From assembly GCF_014640815.1 (NCBI RefSeq), contig NZ_BMHM01000005.1, positions 186,001 through 250,000 on the forward strand: a DNA stretch of 64,000 nt, in the 5' to 3' direction. The position numbers and the translations under genes were made by a program. The notes under the pieces were generated by a model. The model saw nothing but the letters and a program-made list of their open reading frames with translations, was not told the DNA's origin and searched no databases. Source of the stretch: Vreelandella lutescens (GTDB taxonomy: Bacteria > Pseudomonadota > Gammaproteobacteria > Pseudomonadales > Halomonadaceae). Below, one piece after another: positions 21,839 to 31,955 of the stretch; position 1 is the first letter of the stretch; each line of letters starts with the position of its first letter.

Positions 21839-21848
21839 CTTCGCAATA

Positions 21849-21923
21849 TGGAGCTCATGGACGGAATTGAACCGTCGACCTCACCCTTACCAAGGGTGTG
21901 CTCTACCCCTGAGCTACATGAGC
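21849..21923 (-). tRNA. tRNA-Thr (anticodon GGT)
   Basis: This 75-nt gene has acceptor GCTCATG/CATGAGC, anticodon stem CACCC/GGGTG with loop TTGGTAA (anticodon GGT), discriminator T and an encoded CCA. It is the third gene of the Tyr-Gly-Thr tRNA operon. Confidence 0.95.
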
Positions 21924-21938
21924 CAAAACACATCAAAC

Positions 21939-22012
<74 letters not shown>

Positions 22013-22118
22013 CGAACTTGCCTATAGAATGACAATCCGCTGCACGAGTAACAGTAGCTAATGCCCGCTTACCGGCTTTTCATTCCCAAGCGCTGAATTA
22101 GCCAACGCCTGATAAACT

Positions 22119-22202
<84 letters not shown>

Positions 22203-22216
22203 AGCTGTGGCGGCAT

Positions 22217-22244
22217 ATTATGCCAGCCTCCAAAACGGTGTCAA
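22217..22244 (-). promoter_or_regulatory. Promoter of the tRNA-Tyr-Gly-Thr operon
   Basis: On the minus strand TTGACA (22239-22244), a 16-bp spacer and CATAAT (22217-22222) are followed by a GC-rich discriminator, a pattern expected for a growth-rate-regulated stable RNA promoter. It lies 15 bp before tRNA-Tyr. Confidence 0.75.
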
Positions 22245-22329
22245 GCCTGCAAACTCTTTATTTATCAAAGCTTGCTGGAGGCAACGTGTTTTCTAGCGCT
22301 GCTTCCGCTCTGGAACGCGCTGCATTCTG

Positions 22330-23169
22330 TCAAAGCAACATGGAGAATGCAAGGCCTGCGCGAATTTTTTCTAAGGATACGGGCTCAGGCACCCGCGGCG
22401 CGCCTGACATTTTGCCCGCTCGCTCAGCAAAGGTTAAGGGATAGCTTGCCTCAAGCCCGCCATACACCATGTCCGGCCATACCGCGTGGGGCACTTGCAC
22501 ACCTCGCGATACCACCCTGGCATCCCCCCCGGTAAGCAGCATGGGGAGCGCGACCCCCTGCTGATCGCATACCTCACTGTAAATACGATTAATGGCGCTC
22601 ACCGCCGCCATATAGATACCGTGATTCACCGCATCCACCGTACGCCGCCCAGGCTCCAGAAGCGCATCAGCTTCGCTCTCGGGGTCGATCGCGACATTGC
22701 GGGTGCCAAGCTTCAGGCTCTCTTTCATTAAGCGCAGACCAGGGATGATAAAGCCGCCCAGGTGCACGCCGCCGGGCAGTACGAAATCAATCGTAATCGC
22801 ACTTCCGCAATCTACTGCGCAGCAACCACCTGCCAGTTGATAGCCCGCCAGCGCCCCCATCCAGCGGTCAACGCCCAACCGACCTGGCTCTTCGTAACCA
22901 TTCACCACACCCAGTGCTTCTGGGGTTGAGCGGGCGACGTACACATGTCGCACCTGACGGCGCAGTAGCGCCACGGTGTCATCCAGCACGGCCGCTCTGG
23001 CAACGCTGGAGATCCGCACCGCTTCAACGACATCCAGGTCAGGAATATCCGCTCCTGGACGCCACTCTTCCCGTGTCCACACGGCTCCTCGCGAACGGAT
23101 CTCGCTGCTCTCGGCATCTTTAAGCCGCCATTTCGACAGCGTGTTGCCGATATCTAAATCCAAAATCAT
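22330..23169 (-). CDS. coaX: Type III pantothenate kinase
   Basis: The 279-residue enzyme phosphorylates pantothenate, the first step of coenzyme A synthesis. It has the ASKHA-fold motifs of CoaX: DLDIGNTLSKWRL at the N-terminus, GVDRWMGALAGYQ, the phosphate-binding CAVDCGSAITIDFV, and HLGGFIIPGLRLM. The start overlaps the birA stop by 4 bp, so the two are coupled; this birA-coaX order is common in Pseudomonas-type genomes. No coaA was seen in the window. Confidence 0.95.
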   Translation of the reverse strand: MILDLDIGNTLSKWRLKDAESSEIRSRGAVWTREEWRPGADIPDLDVVEAVRISSVARAAVLDDTVALLRRQVRHVYVARSTPEALGVVNGYEEPGRLGVDRWMGALAGYQLAGGCCAVDCGSAITIDFVLPGGVHLGGFIIPGLRLMKESLKLGTRNVAIDPESEADALLEPGRRTVDAVNHGIYMAAVSAINRIYSEVCDQQGVALPMLLTGGDARVVSRGVQVPHAVWPDMVYGGLEASYPLTFAERAGKMSGAPRVPEPVSLEKIRAGLAFSMLL

Positions 23170-24149
23170 AGGCGCCTACGTACGCTGATCTCACCGCCCG
23201 ATAGGCGTCGCGAGTGATCGTTTTCGGTAACCCACAGGTTACCACTCTCATCTACTTCTCCTGCGACGGCATCGCTGGTGCGTTCGCCCTGAATAACTCG
23301 GATAGGCAGCCCTGCATAGGCGTGCCGCTGATTCCAGGCATTGCGCCAGGGGGCAAAACCATGAGATTCAAAGCCTGCCAGCAGATTCAGCAGGCCCGCC
23401 ACCATATCGGCCGCTAGCTGATTACGGGAAATGCCCGCCTTAGCATCAAACAGCGCTGCCACCGGCTGATCAATGGTGGCACGCAGGCGCTCAGGTAGCG
23501 ATAGATTCATCCCCAAGCCGATCACCACTTCGCAGGGACCTGCTGCATCACCGGTGACTTCAATCAAGATACCGGCCAGCTTGCCCAACTCATCGCCCTG
23601 CTCAGCCAACAGCACGTCGTTGGGCCACTTCAGCTTGGGCGACACACCGTACTGCTCCAGCACCTGGGACACCACAACACCCACCGCAAGGCTCAACCCT
23701 TCCAGCGCGTTGATACCCGACTCAAACCGCCAGCCCACCGACACCATGAGGCTTTGCCCCCACGGCGTTGACCATACGCGGCCACGACGCCCGCGTCCGG
23801 CGGTTTGCAGCTCCGCAAAGCAGACTTCGCCATGCCCTGCCCCTTGCGTGAAGCGCTCGCGCAGGTACTCATTACTGGAGGGAAGCTGATCTTCCACAAA
23901 CAATCGTGCCAGCAAGTGGCGAGCATCGGCGGGCAGGCGCTCGACGATTTTAGCCCCATCCAGCGGCTCTAACGGGCAAGCTAACCGATAGCCTCGCCCC
24001 TTCACGGCCACCAGCTCCACACCCAGCGTCTCTAATTTTTTTAGCTGTTTCCACACGGCGGCTCGGGAAACGCCTAGCGTTTCACCTAATTGTTCACCGG
24101 AATGAACCTCGCCATCGCTTAACAAACGCATCAGGTTACCGATGGTCAT
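23166..24149 (-). CDS. birA: Bifunctional biotin--[acetyl-CoA-carboxylase] ligase / biotin operon repressor
   Basis: The 327-residue protein has an N-terminal winged helix (GEQLGETLGVSRAAVWKQLK, about residues 17-36), so it is the DNA-binding type, followed by the ligase domain with AGRGRRGRVW for biotinyl-AMP binding and KWPNDVLL. A C-terminal SH3-like domain follows. It activates biotin and attaches it to acetyl-CoA carboxylase. It is the first gene of birA-coaX and is divergent from typA. Confidence 0.95.
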   Translation of the reverse strand: MTIGNLMRLLSDGEVHSGEQLGETLGVSRAAVWKQLKKLETLGVELVAVKGRGYRLACPLEPLDGAKIVERLPADARHLLARLFVEDQLPSSNEYLRERFTQGAGHGEVCFAELQTAGRGRRGRVWSTPWGQSLMVSVGWRFESGINALEGLSLAVGVVVSQVLEQYGVSPKLKWPNDVLLAEQGDELGKLAGILIEVTGDAAGPCEVVIGLGMNLSLPERLRATIDQPVAALFDAKAGISRNQLAADMVAGLLNLLAGFESHGFAPWRNAWNQRHAYAGLPIRVIQGERTSDAVAGEVDESGNLWVTENDHSRRLSGGEISVRRRL

Positions 24150-24312
24150 GTGCTTGCCCCAACTGGGAAAACGCCTATCTTAACGGAAGCGCCACAAGGG
24201 CGAAAACTGCCGCGTTTAGGTTATTGACTTGCTGCTTTATTTAAGACAGCGCTGGTAGTGGACCACCCCCAGACCCTATAATGCCGCCCTATTTTTCTAG
24301 CAGGATCGCGTC

Positions 24313-26139
24313 GTGATCGAGAATCTTCGCAACATTGCCATCATCGCCCACGTTGACCACGGTAAAACTACCTTGGTAGACAAACTGTTAAGCCAGTCTG
24401 GCACGCTCGACCGTAAGGCCGAAGGTCAAGAGCGTATCATGGACTCCAATGACCAGGAGAAGGAGCGTGGTATTACCATCCTGGCCAAAAATACCGCTAT
24501 TCAGTGGCAGGATGGTAATGGTACGGGCTACCACATCAACATCGTGGACACCCCTGGGCACGCCGACTTCGGTGGTGAAGTTGAGCGTGTTATGTCCATG
24601 GTGGACTCGGTTCTGCTGCTGGTTGACGCCGTAGACGGCCCGATGCCGCAAACGCGCTTCGTGACCCAGAAAGCCTTCTCTCAGGGCCTGAAGCCGATTG
24701 TCGTGGTTAACAAAATCGACCGCCCCGGCGCTCGCCCGGACTGGGTGATCGACCAGATTTTTGATCTGTTCGACAACCTGGGTGCGACCGACGAACAGCT
24801 CGACTTCCCGATTATCTACTGCTCGGCGCTGAACGGTATTGCCGGCATGGACCCGGACGCGCTGGCCGACAACATGGATCCGATGTTCCAAGCGATTGTG
24901 GACATTGTTGAGCCGCCGCACGTTGAAGTTGATGGCCCGTTCCAGATGCAGATTTCTGCCCTCGACTACAACAGCTACGTCGGCGTTATCGGTCTTGGCC
25001 GCATCAAGCGTGGTTCCGTGAAGCCTAACCAGCAGATCTCGGTCATCAGCGTTGATGGTACGACTCGTAAGGGCAAAATCGGTCAGGTGATGACCCATAT
25101 GGGCCTTGAGCGAGTTCAAACCACCGAAGCCACCGCTGGCGATATCGTATGTGTCACGGGCATCGAAGACCTGTCCATCTCTGACACCCTGTGCGACCCA
25201 AGCGCCGTTGAAGCGCTGCCGCCGCTGTCTGTTGATGAGCCGACCGTGTCTATGACCTTCCAGGTCAATGACTCGCCGTTCGCTGGCAAAGACGGCAAGT
25301 TCGTCACCAGCCGTAACATCAAAGATCGTCTAGAGCAGGAACTGATCCACAACGTCGCTCTGCGCGTTGAGCAAGGCGAAACACCCGAGAAGTTTAAAGT
25401 CTCTGGTCGTGGTGAATTGCACCTGTCGGTACTGATCGAAACCATGCGTCGTGAAGGCTTCGAGCTCGCCGTTGGCCGCCCGGAAGTCATCATCAAAGAG
25501 ATCGACGGCGTTAAGCAAGAGCCCTACGAAGAAGTCATCATCGACTGTGAAGAGCAGCACCAAGGCTCCATCATGGAAGAGCTGGGCTACCGTAAAGGTG
25601 AGATGACCAACATGAACCCGGATGGTAAAGGCCGCGTTCGTTTGGACTTCATCATTCCTGCACGCGGTTTGATCGGCTTCCGTGGTCAGTTCCTGACCCT
25701 GACGTCAGGCACCGGCATCCTGACCAGCCGTTTTGACCACTACGGCCCGCTGAAGCCCGATGCGTCTATCGAGCGTCGCAACGGCGTACTGGTTTCTATG
25801 GTAGGCGGTAAGGCGCTGGCTTACGCCCTGTACGCCCTTCAAGAGCGCGGCAAGCTGATCATCGACCACGCGACTGAAGTGTACGAAGGCATGCTGATCG
25901 GTATTAACAACCGTGCCAACGACATGGTGGTGAACCCGACTAAGGGCAAGAAGCTCGATAACATGCGCTCGACCGGTAACGATGAGAACATCGTTCTGAC
26001 GCCGCCGATCAAGTTCACCCTTGAGCAAGCCATTGAGTTCCTGGACTCCGATGAGCTGGTAGAAGTCACGCCCAGCCACATCCGCCTGCGCAAGAAGCAC
26101 CTGACCGAAAACGAGCGTAAGCGCGCTAGCAAGAAGTAA
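24313..26139 (+). CDS. typA: Ribosome-binding GTPase TypA/BipA
   Basis: The 608-residue GTPase begins at a GTG ([20 protein letters not shown]). It has G1 [11 protein letters not shown]3 [11 protein letters not shown]4 [11 protein letters not shown]-like domains, and the BipA-specific C-terminal domain. It binds the ribosome and aids 50S assembly and growth at low temperature or under stress in other bacteria. It is monocistronic, with a TATAAT -10 element at 24277-24282 (poor -35) and a terminator right after it. Confidence 0.97.
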   Translation: MIENLRNIAIIAHVDHGKTTLVDKLLSQSGTLDRKAEGQERIMDSNDQEKERGITILAKNTAIQWQDGNGTGYHINIVDTPGHADFGGEVERVMSMVDSVLLLVDAVDGPMPQTRFVTQKAFSQGLKPIVVVNKIDRPGARPDWVIDQIFDLFDNLGATDEQLDFPIIYCSALNGIAGMDPDALADNMDPMFQAIVDIVEPPHVEVDGPFQMQISALDYNSYVGVIGLGRIKRGSVKPNQQISVISVDGTTRKGKIGQVMTHMGLERVQTTEATAGDIVCVTGIEDLSISDTLCDPSAVEALPPLSVDEPTVSMTFQVNDSPFAGKDGKFVTSRNIKDRLEQELIHNVALRVEQGETPEKFKVSGRGELHLSVLIETMRREGFELAVGRPEVIIKEIDGVKQEPYEEVIIDCEEQHQGSIMEELGYRKGEMTNMNPDGKGRVRLDFIIPARGLIGFRGQFLTLTSGTGILTSRFDHYGPLKPDASIERRNGVLVSMVGGKALAYALYALQERGKLIIDHATEVYEGMLIGINNRANDMVVNPTKGKKLDNMRSTGNDENIVLTPPIKFTLEQAIEFLDSDELVEVTPSHIRLRKKHLTENERKRASKK

Positions 26140-26156
26140 GCTAACCGCCGTTCGTC

Positions 26157-26184
26157 AAAAGCCCGCCGCTGTGCGGGCTTTTTT
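26157..26184 (+). terminator. Rho-independent terminator after typA
   Basis: GCCCGC-CGCTGT-GCGGGC followed by a run of Ts (TTTTTT), 18 bp after the typA stop. Confidence 0.9.
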
Positions 26185-26394
26185 ATGAAACGCCTCTTCG
26201 CAGTGTTGCCTGTTACACGCACTACCAAACGGCTTCGTTAACGCAACCTAAACGCTAGCACGCTGGTAAGCGTGGTCGTTCTATCGCAAAGTAGCGCAAT
26301 CGTTAGCGCCAGCGGACAGCTAACGGGCTACAATTCATACAAGTGTTTGGATACCTACCCCCATCCTTGCACCCTTACACGGACACTCCTTCAC

Positions 26395-27831
26395 ATGAGC
26401 GGTCATAACGTCTGGACTCACAAAGGCACATTCTTGCTAGCAGCCGTCGGCTCTGCTGTTGGCCTAGGTAATCTTTGGCGCTTTCCCTACCTGACCGGTG
26501 AAAACGGTGGCGGTGCCTTTATTCTGGTCTATGCACTGACCATCTTCGCTGTTGGCATCCCGATCTTAATTGCTGAAACCATGCTGGGTCGCACCAGCCG
26601 TCAAAGCCCGATTATGGGTATGCGCCACCTCACTAAAACCCATAAAACGTCCCGAGCGTGGGAGTCGATTGGGTGGTTGGGGGCCGCCTCTGCCTTTTTG
26701 ATTTTAAGCTTTTATTCGGTGATTGCCGGCTGGGCGCTGCACTACACCTGGCTGATGCTCACTGGCTCGTTAGTGGGTGCCGATGCCCAAACCATTAGCG
26801 ACGGCTTTAATGCACTGCTCGCCTCGCCTGGATTGATGACGCTGTACCACACGCTGTTTATCGCAGGCTCGGCGCTGATTGTCGGCATGGGGATTCATAA
26901 AGGCATTGAGTCTGGCCTGCGCATTATGATGCCTGCGCTGTTTGTGATTCTGATCGTGGTGCTGATTTACGGCATCATCAATGGTGATGTGGGCGCTGCT
27001 GCCAGCTTCTTGTTCACGTTTAATCTCAGCGACCTGAGCCTGGAAGGCTGGCTGCAGGCGATGGGCCAATCCTTCTTTACCTTGAGTTTGGGGATGGGCG
27101 CGATCATGGCTTATGGCGCTTACATGTCCAGCGAAGCCTCACTGACGCGCACGGCCATTGCCGTGGCTTTTGTAGACACAGCGGTCGCGATGGTGGCAGG
27201 TCTAGCGATCTTCTCACTGGTCTTTGGCGCAGGCCTTGAAACCGGGCAAGGCCCCGGGCTGATGTTTGTAACGCTGCCGCTGGCCTTTGCCGAGATGCCG
27301 TTTGGAGCCCTGGTGGGCGGCGTATTCTTTATCCTGGTACTGGGTGCGGCGATTAGCTCATCAATTTCCCTGATTGAGCCAGTGGCTGCCTTCCTAGTGG
27401 AGCGTTTTGATATGACCCGCCCGCAGGCCGTCATGATTATGGTCGTTGCCGCCTGGGCAATGGGCCTACTGACGGTGGTGAGCTTCAACGTATGGGCGGA
27501 AGGGACTATCTTCCATAGCCTGTTTGGCCGCAGCGCCTTCGAATTTATTGAGCTGCTGACCAATATCTTTATGCCACTAGGCGGTCTGATGATTGCGCTA
27601 TTTGCAGGCTGGGCGCTGACGCAAAGTGAAGTAATGAAGGAGCTTGGCACCAACGCGACATGGTTTAAGATCTGGCGTTTCTTAGTGCGTTTTGTGGGCC
27701 CGGCAGCGGTTTCCTTTGTCTTTTTGCGCACCATTCCTCAGGTGGAGGGTTACTTCATTCCTGCCTTGGGGTCGCTCATCATTGTGGGGGCCTTTGCCGC
27801 CAGCCAGCGGCTGCGCCACACTAAGGCTTAA
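26395..27831 (+). CDS. Sodium-dependent transporter, neurotransmitter:sodium symporter (SNF) family
   Basis: The protein is 478 residues from the ATG at 26395, chosen over an in-frame upstream extension because MSGHNVWTHKGTFLLAAVGS matches family N-termini. The signature GSAVGLGNLWRFPYLTGENG, which forms the sodium and substrate site of LeuT-type carriers, is near residues 18-37. About 11-12 hydrophobic helices follow. It should import an amino acid or similar solute with sodium; the substrate cannot be read from sequence. The following gene is an amino-acid-type ABC transporter, separated by a hairpin. Confidence 0.9.
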   Translation: MSGHNVWTHKGTFLLAAVGSAVGLGNLWRFPYLTGENGGGAFILVYALTIFAVGIPILIAETMLGRTSRQSPIMGMRHLTKTHKTSRAWESIGWLGAASAFLILSFYSVIAGWALHYTWLMLTGSLVGADAQTISDGFNALLASPGLMTLYHTLFIAGSALIVGMGIHKGIESGLRIMMPALFVILIVVLIYGIINGDVGAAASFLFTFNLSDLSLEGWLQAMGQSFFTLSLGMGAIMAYGAYMSSEASLTRTAIAVAFVDTAVAMVAGLAIFSLVFGAGLETGQGPGLMFVTLPLAFAEMPFGALVGGVFFILVLGAAISSSISLIEPVAAFLVERFDMTRPQAVMIMVVAAWAMGLLTVVSFNVWAEGTIFHSLFGRSAFEFIELLTNIFMPLGGLMIALFAGWALTQSEVMKELGTNATWFKIWRFLVRFVGPAAVSFVFLRTIPQVEGYFIPALGSLIIVGAFAASQRLRHTKA

Positions 27832-27847
27832 CAATAACATCCATGCC

Positions 27848-27871
27848 GCAGGCGACCCACGGGTCGCCTGC
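27848..27871. terminator. Perfect hairpin between SNF transporter and livG
   Basis: GCAGGCGACCC and GGGTCGCCTGC pair over 11 bp with only a 2-nt loop, 16 bp after the transporter stop and 14 bp before the next ATG. There is no T tract. It may stabilise or end the upstream transcript, or act on translation of livG. Confidence 0.55.
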
Positions 27872-27885
27872 CGTCCGAGGACACC

Positions 27886-28656
27886 ATGCAACCGCTTATC
27901 GAAGTACAACACGTTAATAAAGCGTTCGGTGGGCTACACGTCATCAACGATTGCTCGATTCGAGTAGAGAAAGGCTCGATTACCGGCATGATTGGCCCCA
28001 ACGGGGCGGGTAAATCGACCCTGTTTAACCTGATCGCTGGTGCCCTGACACCTGACAGCGGTTCTATTCTGCTGGATGGTGAAGATATCACCACGCTTAG
28101 TGCCGACCAGCGCTTTCATAAAGGCTTGCTGCGCACCTTCCAAATTGCCCACGAGTTCAGTCAAATGAGCGCGCTAGAAAATTTGATGATGGTGCCGCCC
28201 CAGCAAGCGGGTGAAAGCCTCTTCAACACTTGGTTTAAGCCAGGGCTGGTACGCCAGCAAGAGGCTGAGGTGCGCCGCCGCGCACTGGAGGTGATTGATT
28301 TTGTGGGCCTGCACCACGTGCGCAACGAACTGGCGGGCAACCTTTCCGGCGGTCAGAAAAAGCTCCTAGAGCTTGGACGCACCATGATGACCGATGCCAA
28401 GGTCGTGCTGCTGGATGAAATTGCCGCCGGGGTAAACCGCACCCTGCTGGGCGATTTGATGGGCAATATCGAACGACTCAACCGCGAGATGGGCTACACC
28501 TTCTTAGTGATTGAGCATGATATGGACATGATCTCGCGGCTCTGCGACCCGGTCATTGTGCTTGCCCAGGGCAGCGTCATGGTCGAAGGGCACATTGAAG
28601 ATATACAAAATAACCCAGCGGTGATTGAAGCCTATTTCGGCTCTGATGCCGCTTAA
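27886..28656 (+). CDS. Branched-chain amino acid-type ABC transporter ATP-binding protein (LivG-like)
   Basis: The 256-residue ATPase has Walker A GPNGAGKST, the LivG-type insertion, signature LSGGQKKLLELGR, and Walker B VVLLDEIAAGVN, where the usual DEP is DEI. It would power uptake through the membrane proteins encoded at 29520 and 30524. The cluster order is livG-livF-livH-livM with the binding protein encoded convergently. HAAT-family transporters carry branched-chain amino acids, urea or amides, so the substrate is open. Confidence 0.9.
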   Translation: MQPLIEVQHVNKAFGGLHVINDCSIRVEKGSITGMIGPNGAGKSTLFNLIAGALTPDSGSILLDGEDITTLSADQRFHKGLLRTFQIAHEFSQMSALENLMMVPPQQAGESLFNTWFKPGLVRQQEAEVRRRALEVIDFVGLHHVRNELAGNLSGGQKKLLELGRTMMTDAKVVLLDEIAAGVNRTLLGDLMGNIERLNREMGYTFLVIEHDMDMISRLCDPVIVLAQGSVMVEGHIEDIQNNPAVIEAYFGSDAA

Positions 28657-28774
28657 AGCGCAGCAACCTAATAAACAACAGTGACCAATGCTAGCCAACA
28701 ACGGGCTAACCATAGGGGCTACAACAATATCGTTGCGATGGCCACCCCAACGCAGCGCTTGCTGAGACACCTTT

Positions 28775-29503
28775 ATGTCATCCACTCCCGCATCACCCCA
28801 GCCACTGCTTGATGCACGCGATGTGCACGGCGGCTATGGCAGCATGAATATTTTAAACGGGGTCAATATGACGCTGTATGCCGACGAGGTCGGCGTCATT
28901 GTCGGCCCCAACGGCGCGGGCAAGTCCACCATGCTCAAAGCCGTGTTTGGATTGCTCAACGTGAACCAGGGCGAGATCCTGCTCAACGGCCAGCCGATTC
29001 ACAACCTACCCCCCAACCAGCTCGTTGAGCGTGGCATGGGCTTTGTGCCCCAGGAAAAAAACGTGTTTCCCAGCCTCTCGGTCAAAGAGAATCTGGAAAT
29101 GGGCGCCTACCTGAAGCCGCAAAACGTGAAGCGCATGCTGGAACAGGTCTACGAATTTTTCCCCCCGCTGGTCGAAAAGCGCCACCAGCCTGCTGGCGAG
29201 CTTTCAGGCGGGCAACGCCAGATGGTCGCCATGGGGCGTGCCCTCATGGCAGAACCTAGCCTGCTGCTCCTGGACGAGCCCACGGCGGGCCTATCACCGC
29301 TCTATATGAACGAGATTTTCGACCGCGTGAAGAAGATCAACGCCGCAGGCGTAGGCATTTTAATGGTCGAGCAGAACGCCAAGCAGGCCTTGGCCATTGC
29401 CGATAAAGGCTTTGTGCTGGCAGCGGGCCAGAACCGCTTTACGGATACCGGGGCGGCACTGCTTGCCGACCCTGATGTCGCCAAAAGCTTTTTGGGCGGC
29501 TAG
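28775..29503 (+). CDS. Branched-chain amino acid-type ABC transporter ATP-binding protein (LivF-like)
   Basis: The 242-residue ATPase has Walker A GPNGAGKST, signature LSGGQRQMVAMGRALM, and Walker B LLLLDEPTAGLSP. It pairs with the LivG-like subunit to form the ATPase dimer. It follows that gene after a 118-bp gap containing only a weak hairpin (around 28691-28710) and is followed 16 bp later by the permease gene. Confidence 0.92.
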   Translation: MSSTPASPQPLLDARDVHGGYGSMNILNGVNMTLYADEVGVIVGPNGAGKSTMLKAVFGLLNVNQGEILLNGQPIHNLPPNQLVERGMGFVPQEKNVFPSLSVKENLEMGAYLKPQNVKRMLEQVYEFFPPLVEKRHQPAGELSGGQRQMVAMGRALMAEPSLLLLDEPTAGLSPLYMNEIFDRVKKINAAGVGILMVEQNAKQALAIADKGFVLAAGQNRFTDTGAALLADPDVAKSFLGG

Positions 29504-29519
29504 CCCGGGGGAGAAACGC

Positions 29520-30524
29520 GTGAACGAACTGGCTTTTTTTATTAATAACGTGGTGATTGCGGGCAGCGTTACCGGCTCGATTTATGCCATTGGTGCGATT
29601 GGCGTTACGCTGATTTTCAGCATTATGCGCTTTGCCCATTTTGCCCATGCCGACATGATGACCTTCGGTGCCTTTATGGTGCTGCTGCTCACCACCGCTT
29701 TCCCGGCGGTGGGTGCCAGTATTGGCGTACCCACGGCGCTGATTATGCTGCCGCTGGCCATGCTGCTCACCGCCCTACTCGCGGTAGGCATCGATAAGGC
29801 CTTCTACAAGCCGCTGCGCGCCCACGGCGTAAAGCCTATTGTGATGGTGATTGGCTCGCTGGGCGTCACACTGATGCTGCAGGGTCTTATTCGCCTGTTC
29901 TCAGGAACCGGCGGGCAAAGCCTGTATGTCGATGATCGCAAAGAGATCTTTCGTCTAGCGCTGCCGTTTGAAGGCGCTCGGGCACCGATTGTGATCACCG
30001 AGCCGCAGATTTATCTGTTTGTGATTACGCTGGTGGCGGTCGTTGCACTTCACCTTTTCCTTAACCGCTCCCGGTTGGGTAAGGCGATGCGCGCCATGTC
30101 TGACAACCCAGAACTGGCGCAGGCGTCGGGTATCAACACCAATACCATTGTGGCCGTTACCTGGGTGATTGCAGGTGGCCTGGCCGCCATTGCGGGCACG
30201 CTGCTCTCTTTAGACGTCACCTTCAAACCGGACCTGAGCTTCTTCCTGCTATTGCCGATTTTCGCAGCGGCCATTGTGGGCGGGGTGGGACACCCGTATG
30301 GCGCAATTGCCGGTGGTTTTGTGGTTGGCTTTGCTGAGACCTTGGCGGTATTCAACTGGAACGTGCTGCTACGCCCGTTCCAAGACAGCTTCCCCGAATG
30401 GCTGACGCTGCCATCGAATCTCGCCTTCGTGGGCACTGAATACAAGATTGTGGTGCCATTCTTTATTCTGGTGGCCATCCTGGTGTGGCGCCCGACCGGC
30501 CTGTTTAAAGGCAAGGTGATCTAA
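29520..30524 (+). CDS. Branched-chain amino acid-type ABC transporter permease (LivH-like)
   Basis: The 334-residue membrane protein starts at a GTG at 29520, preceded by GGGGGAGAA; an upstream in-frame extension overlaps livF and is not used. It has the LivH features IMRFAHFAHADMMTFGAFM near residue 40, about eight helices, and the cytoplasmic coupling loop GKAMRAMSDNPELAQASGIN. Its stop overlaps the next start by 1 bp (TAATG). Confidence 0.92.
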   Translation: MNELAFFINNVVIAGSVTGSIYAIGAIGVTLIFSIMRFAHFAHADMMTFGAFMVLLLTTAFPAVGASIGVPTALIMLPLAMLLTALLAVGIDKAFYKPLRAHGVKPIVMVIGSLGVTLMLQGLIRLFSGTGGQSLYVDDRKEIFRLALPFEGARAPIVITEPQIYLFVITLVAVVALHLFLNRSRLGKAMRAMSDNPELAQASGINTNTIVAVTWVIAGGLAAIAGTLLSLDVTFKPDLSFFLLLPIFAAAIVGGVGHPYGAIAGGFVVGFAETLAVFNWNVLLRPFQDSFPEWLTLPSNLAFVGTEYKIVVPFFILVAILVWRPTGLFKGKVI

Positions 30525-31849
30525 TGAGTCATCCAACCAATACTCGTAACCCTGCCTACACGCCGAAAGACGCCACCCAGACACGCCGCTTCCCGCTGCG
30601 CGAACTGGTGTTGTTTGGCGCGCTGCTTATAGCGGTACTGGCGGTCTATGCACTCATGGGCGCGGCATACAGCACGCGCATGCTGGTAGAAGCCGCCTGT
30701 TACGCCATTCTGGCCTTGGGCCTGACAATTCAGTGGGGCTACGCCGGGCAGTTTAACGCCGGGGTGATGGGCTTTGTGGCCCTTGGCGGGTTTTGCGCCA
30801 TGCTGTTTAGCGTGCCGGTCAATGATGCCTTTTGGGGCACGGAGCTACCGGGCGAGCTAGGCCAAGTGCTGCTTTATGGCATTGCGGCAACGCTGCTGGT
30901 CGTAGGCGCTACCAAGCTTGACCGATTAGGCGTACCGAAAAAGCTGCGCACCGTGATTGCGGTCGTGCTGGCGGTAGTGCTCTACCTCGTTGTGATTAGC
31001 CTGCTGCGCGATGTGACCAGCCAAATTCAGTCCCAGGCGGGCTTTGTGGGTGGGTTTGGACTGCCGCCCTGGGTGGGTTGGATTGTCGGCGGTGCGCTGG
31101 CCGGTGGCGTGGGCTACTTTATCGGCCATGTGTGCCTTGGGCTGCGCAGCGACTACCTCGCTATTGCCACCCTGGGGATTGCCGAGATCATCAAGGCGTT
31201 TTTGAAAAACTCCGACTGGCTGACCCGCGGCACAGCGACGGTCTCGCCGCTGCCCTGGCCAACCCCTGGCCCCGCCGAGCTGGGGTTTACGCTCTCCCGC
31301 GCGATTTACCTCTCGGTGACGGCGGTAGTGATTGCGGTGATTTTCTTCCTGCTGCATCGCGCTTACCACGCCCCTTGGGGGCGGATGATTCGCGCGATTC
31401 GCGATAACGAAGTCTCATCAGCCGCCATGGGTAAGGACATCAACAAGCGTCGCCTGGAGATTTTCGTGCTGGGCTGCATTTTGATGGGCTTGGGGGGAGG
31501 CATGTTGGGCACCTTCAACAGCCTGTTCGACCCACAAGGCTACTTACCCCTCAACCACACCTTCTTAGTGCTGGTGATGGTCATTCTGGGCGGCCCAGGT
31601 AATAACCTAGGCACCATCTTTGGTGCGGTCGCGGTGTACATCATCTGGATTATGTCGGAGCCGTTGGCGCTGTTTTTAATGCAGCTAGCCGTCGCATTTG
31701 GCGAAGGCACCTTCGGCTGGGATGCGCCTAGCAATATGGATAGCCGAGCGCTTCAAGCGCGGGTGTTGGTCATTGGGATGCTGATTACGCTGGTGCTGCG
31801 CTTTGCGCCTAAAGGATTGCTGCCCGAAAAAATTAAGAGCCACGGCTAA
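30524..31849 (+). CDS. Branched-chain amino acid-type ABC transporter permease (LivM-like)
   Basis: The 441-residue membrane protein has the LivM core: ALGLTIQWGYAGQFNAGVMG, CLGLRSDYLAIATLGIAEII and the coupling loop MIRAIRDNEVSSAAMGKDIN. It is longer than E. coli LivM because of extra hydrophobic segments between about residues 105 and 185 and a segment near the C-terminus (MSEPLALFLMQLAVAFGE). It ends the plus-strand operon and is followed by a strong bidirectional terminator. Confidence 0.9.
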   Translation: MSHPTNTRNPAYTPKDATQTRRFPLRELVLFGALLIAVLAVYALMGAAYSTRMLVEAACYAILALGLTIQWGYAGQFNAGVMGFVALGGFCAMLFSVPVNDAFWGTELPGELGQVLLYGIAATLLVVGATKLDRLGVPKKLRTVIAVVLAVVLYLVVISLLRDVTSQIQSQAGFVGGFGLPPWVGWIVGGALAGGVGYFIGHVCLGLRSDYLAIATLGIAEIIKAFLKNSDWLTRGTATVSPLPWPTPGPAELGFTLSRAIYLSVTAVVIAVIFFLLHRAYHAPWGRMIRAIRDNEVSSAAMGKDINKRRLEIFVLGCILMGLGGGMLGTFNSLFDPQGYLPLNHTFLVLVMVILGGPGNNLGTIFGAVAVYIIWIMSEPLALFLMQLAVAFGEGTFGWDAPSNMDSRALQARVLVIGMLITLVLRFAPKGLLPEKIKSHG

Positions 31850-31865
31850 CAAGATCGCGTCTCCT

Positions 31866-31902
31866 AAAAAAACCGCCCCCGCTCATTGAGCGGGGGCGGT
31901 TT
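31866..31902. terminator. Bidirectional terminator between livM and the binding protein gene
   Basis: A 15-bp perfect stem (AAACCGCCCCCGCTC / GAGCGGGGGCGGTTT) with an ATT loop. On the minus strand it runs into seven Ts, so it serves the binding-protein gene best; on the plus strand only three Ts follow. Confidence 0.9.
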
Positions 31903-31955
31903 GCTATCTACCCAGTGTCAGTGCTCACTGAGTGAGCCACTGACAGGTCGTCGTG

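Noticed and set aside
24388..25119. 243-codon open frame antisense to typA
   Set aside because: Composition is a mirror of the typA frame; histidine- and valine-rich translation with no known family.
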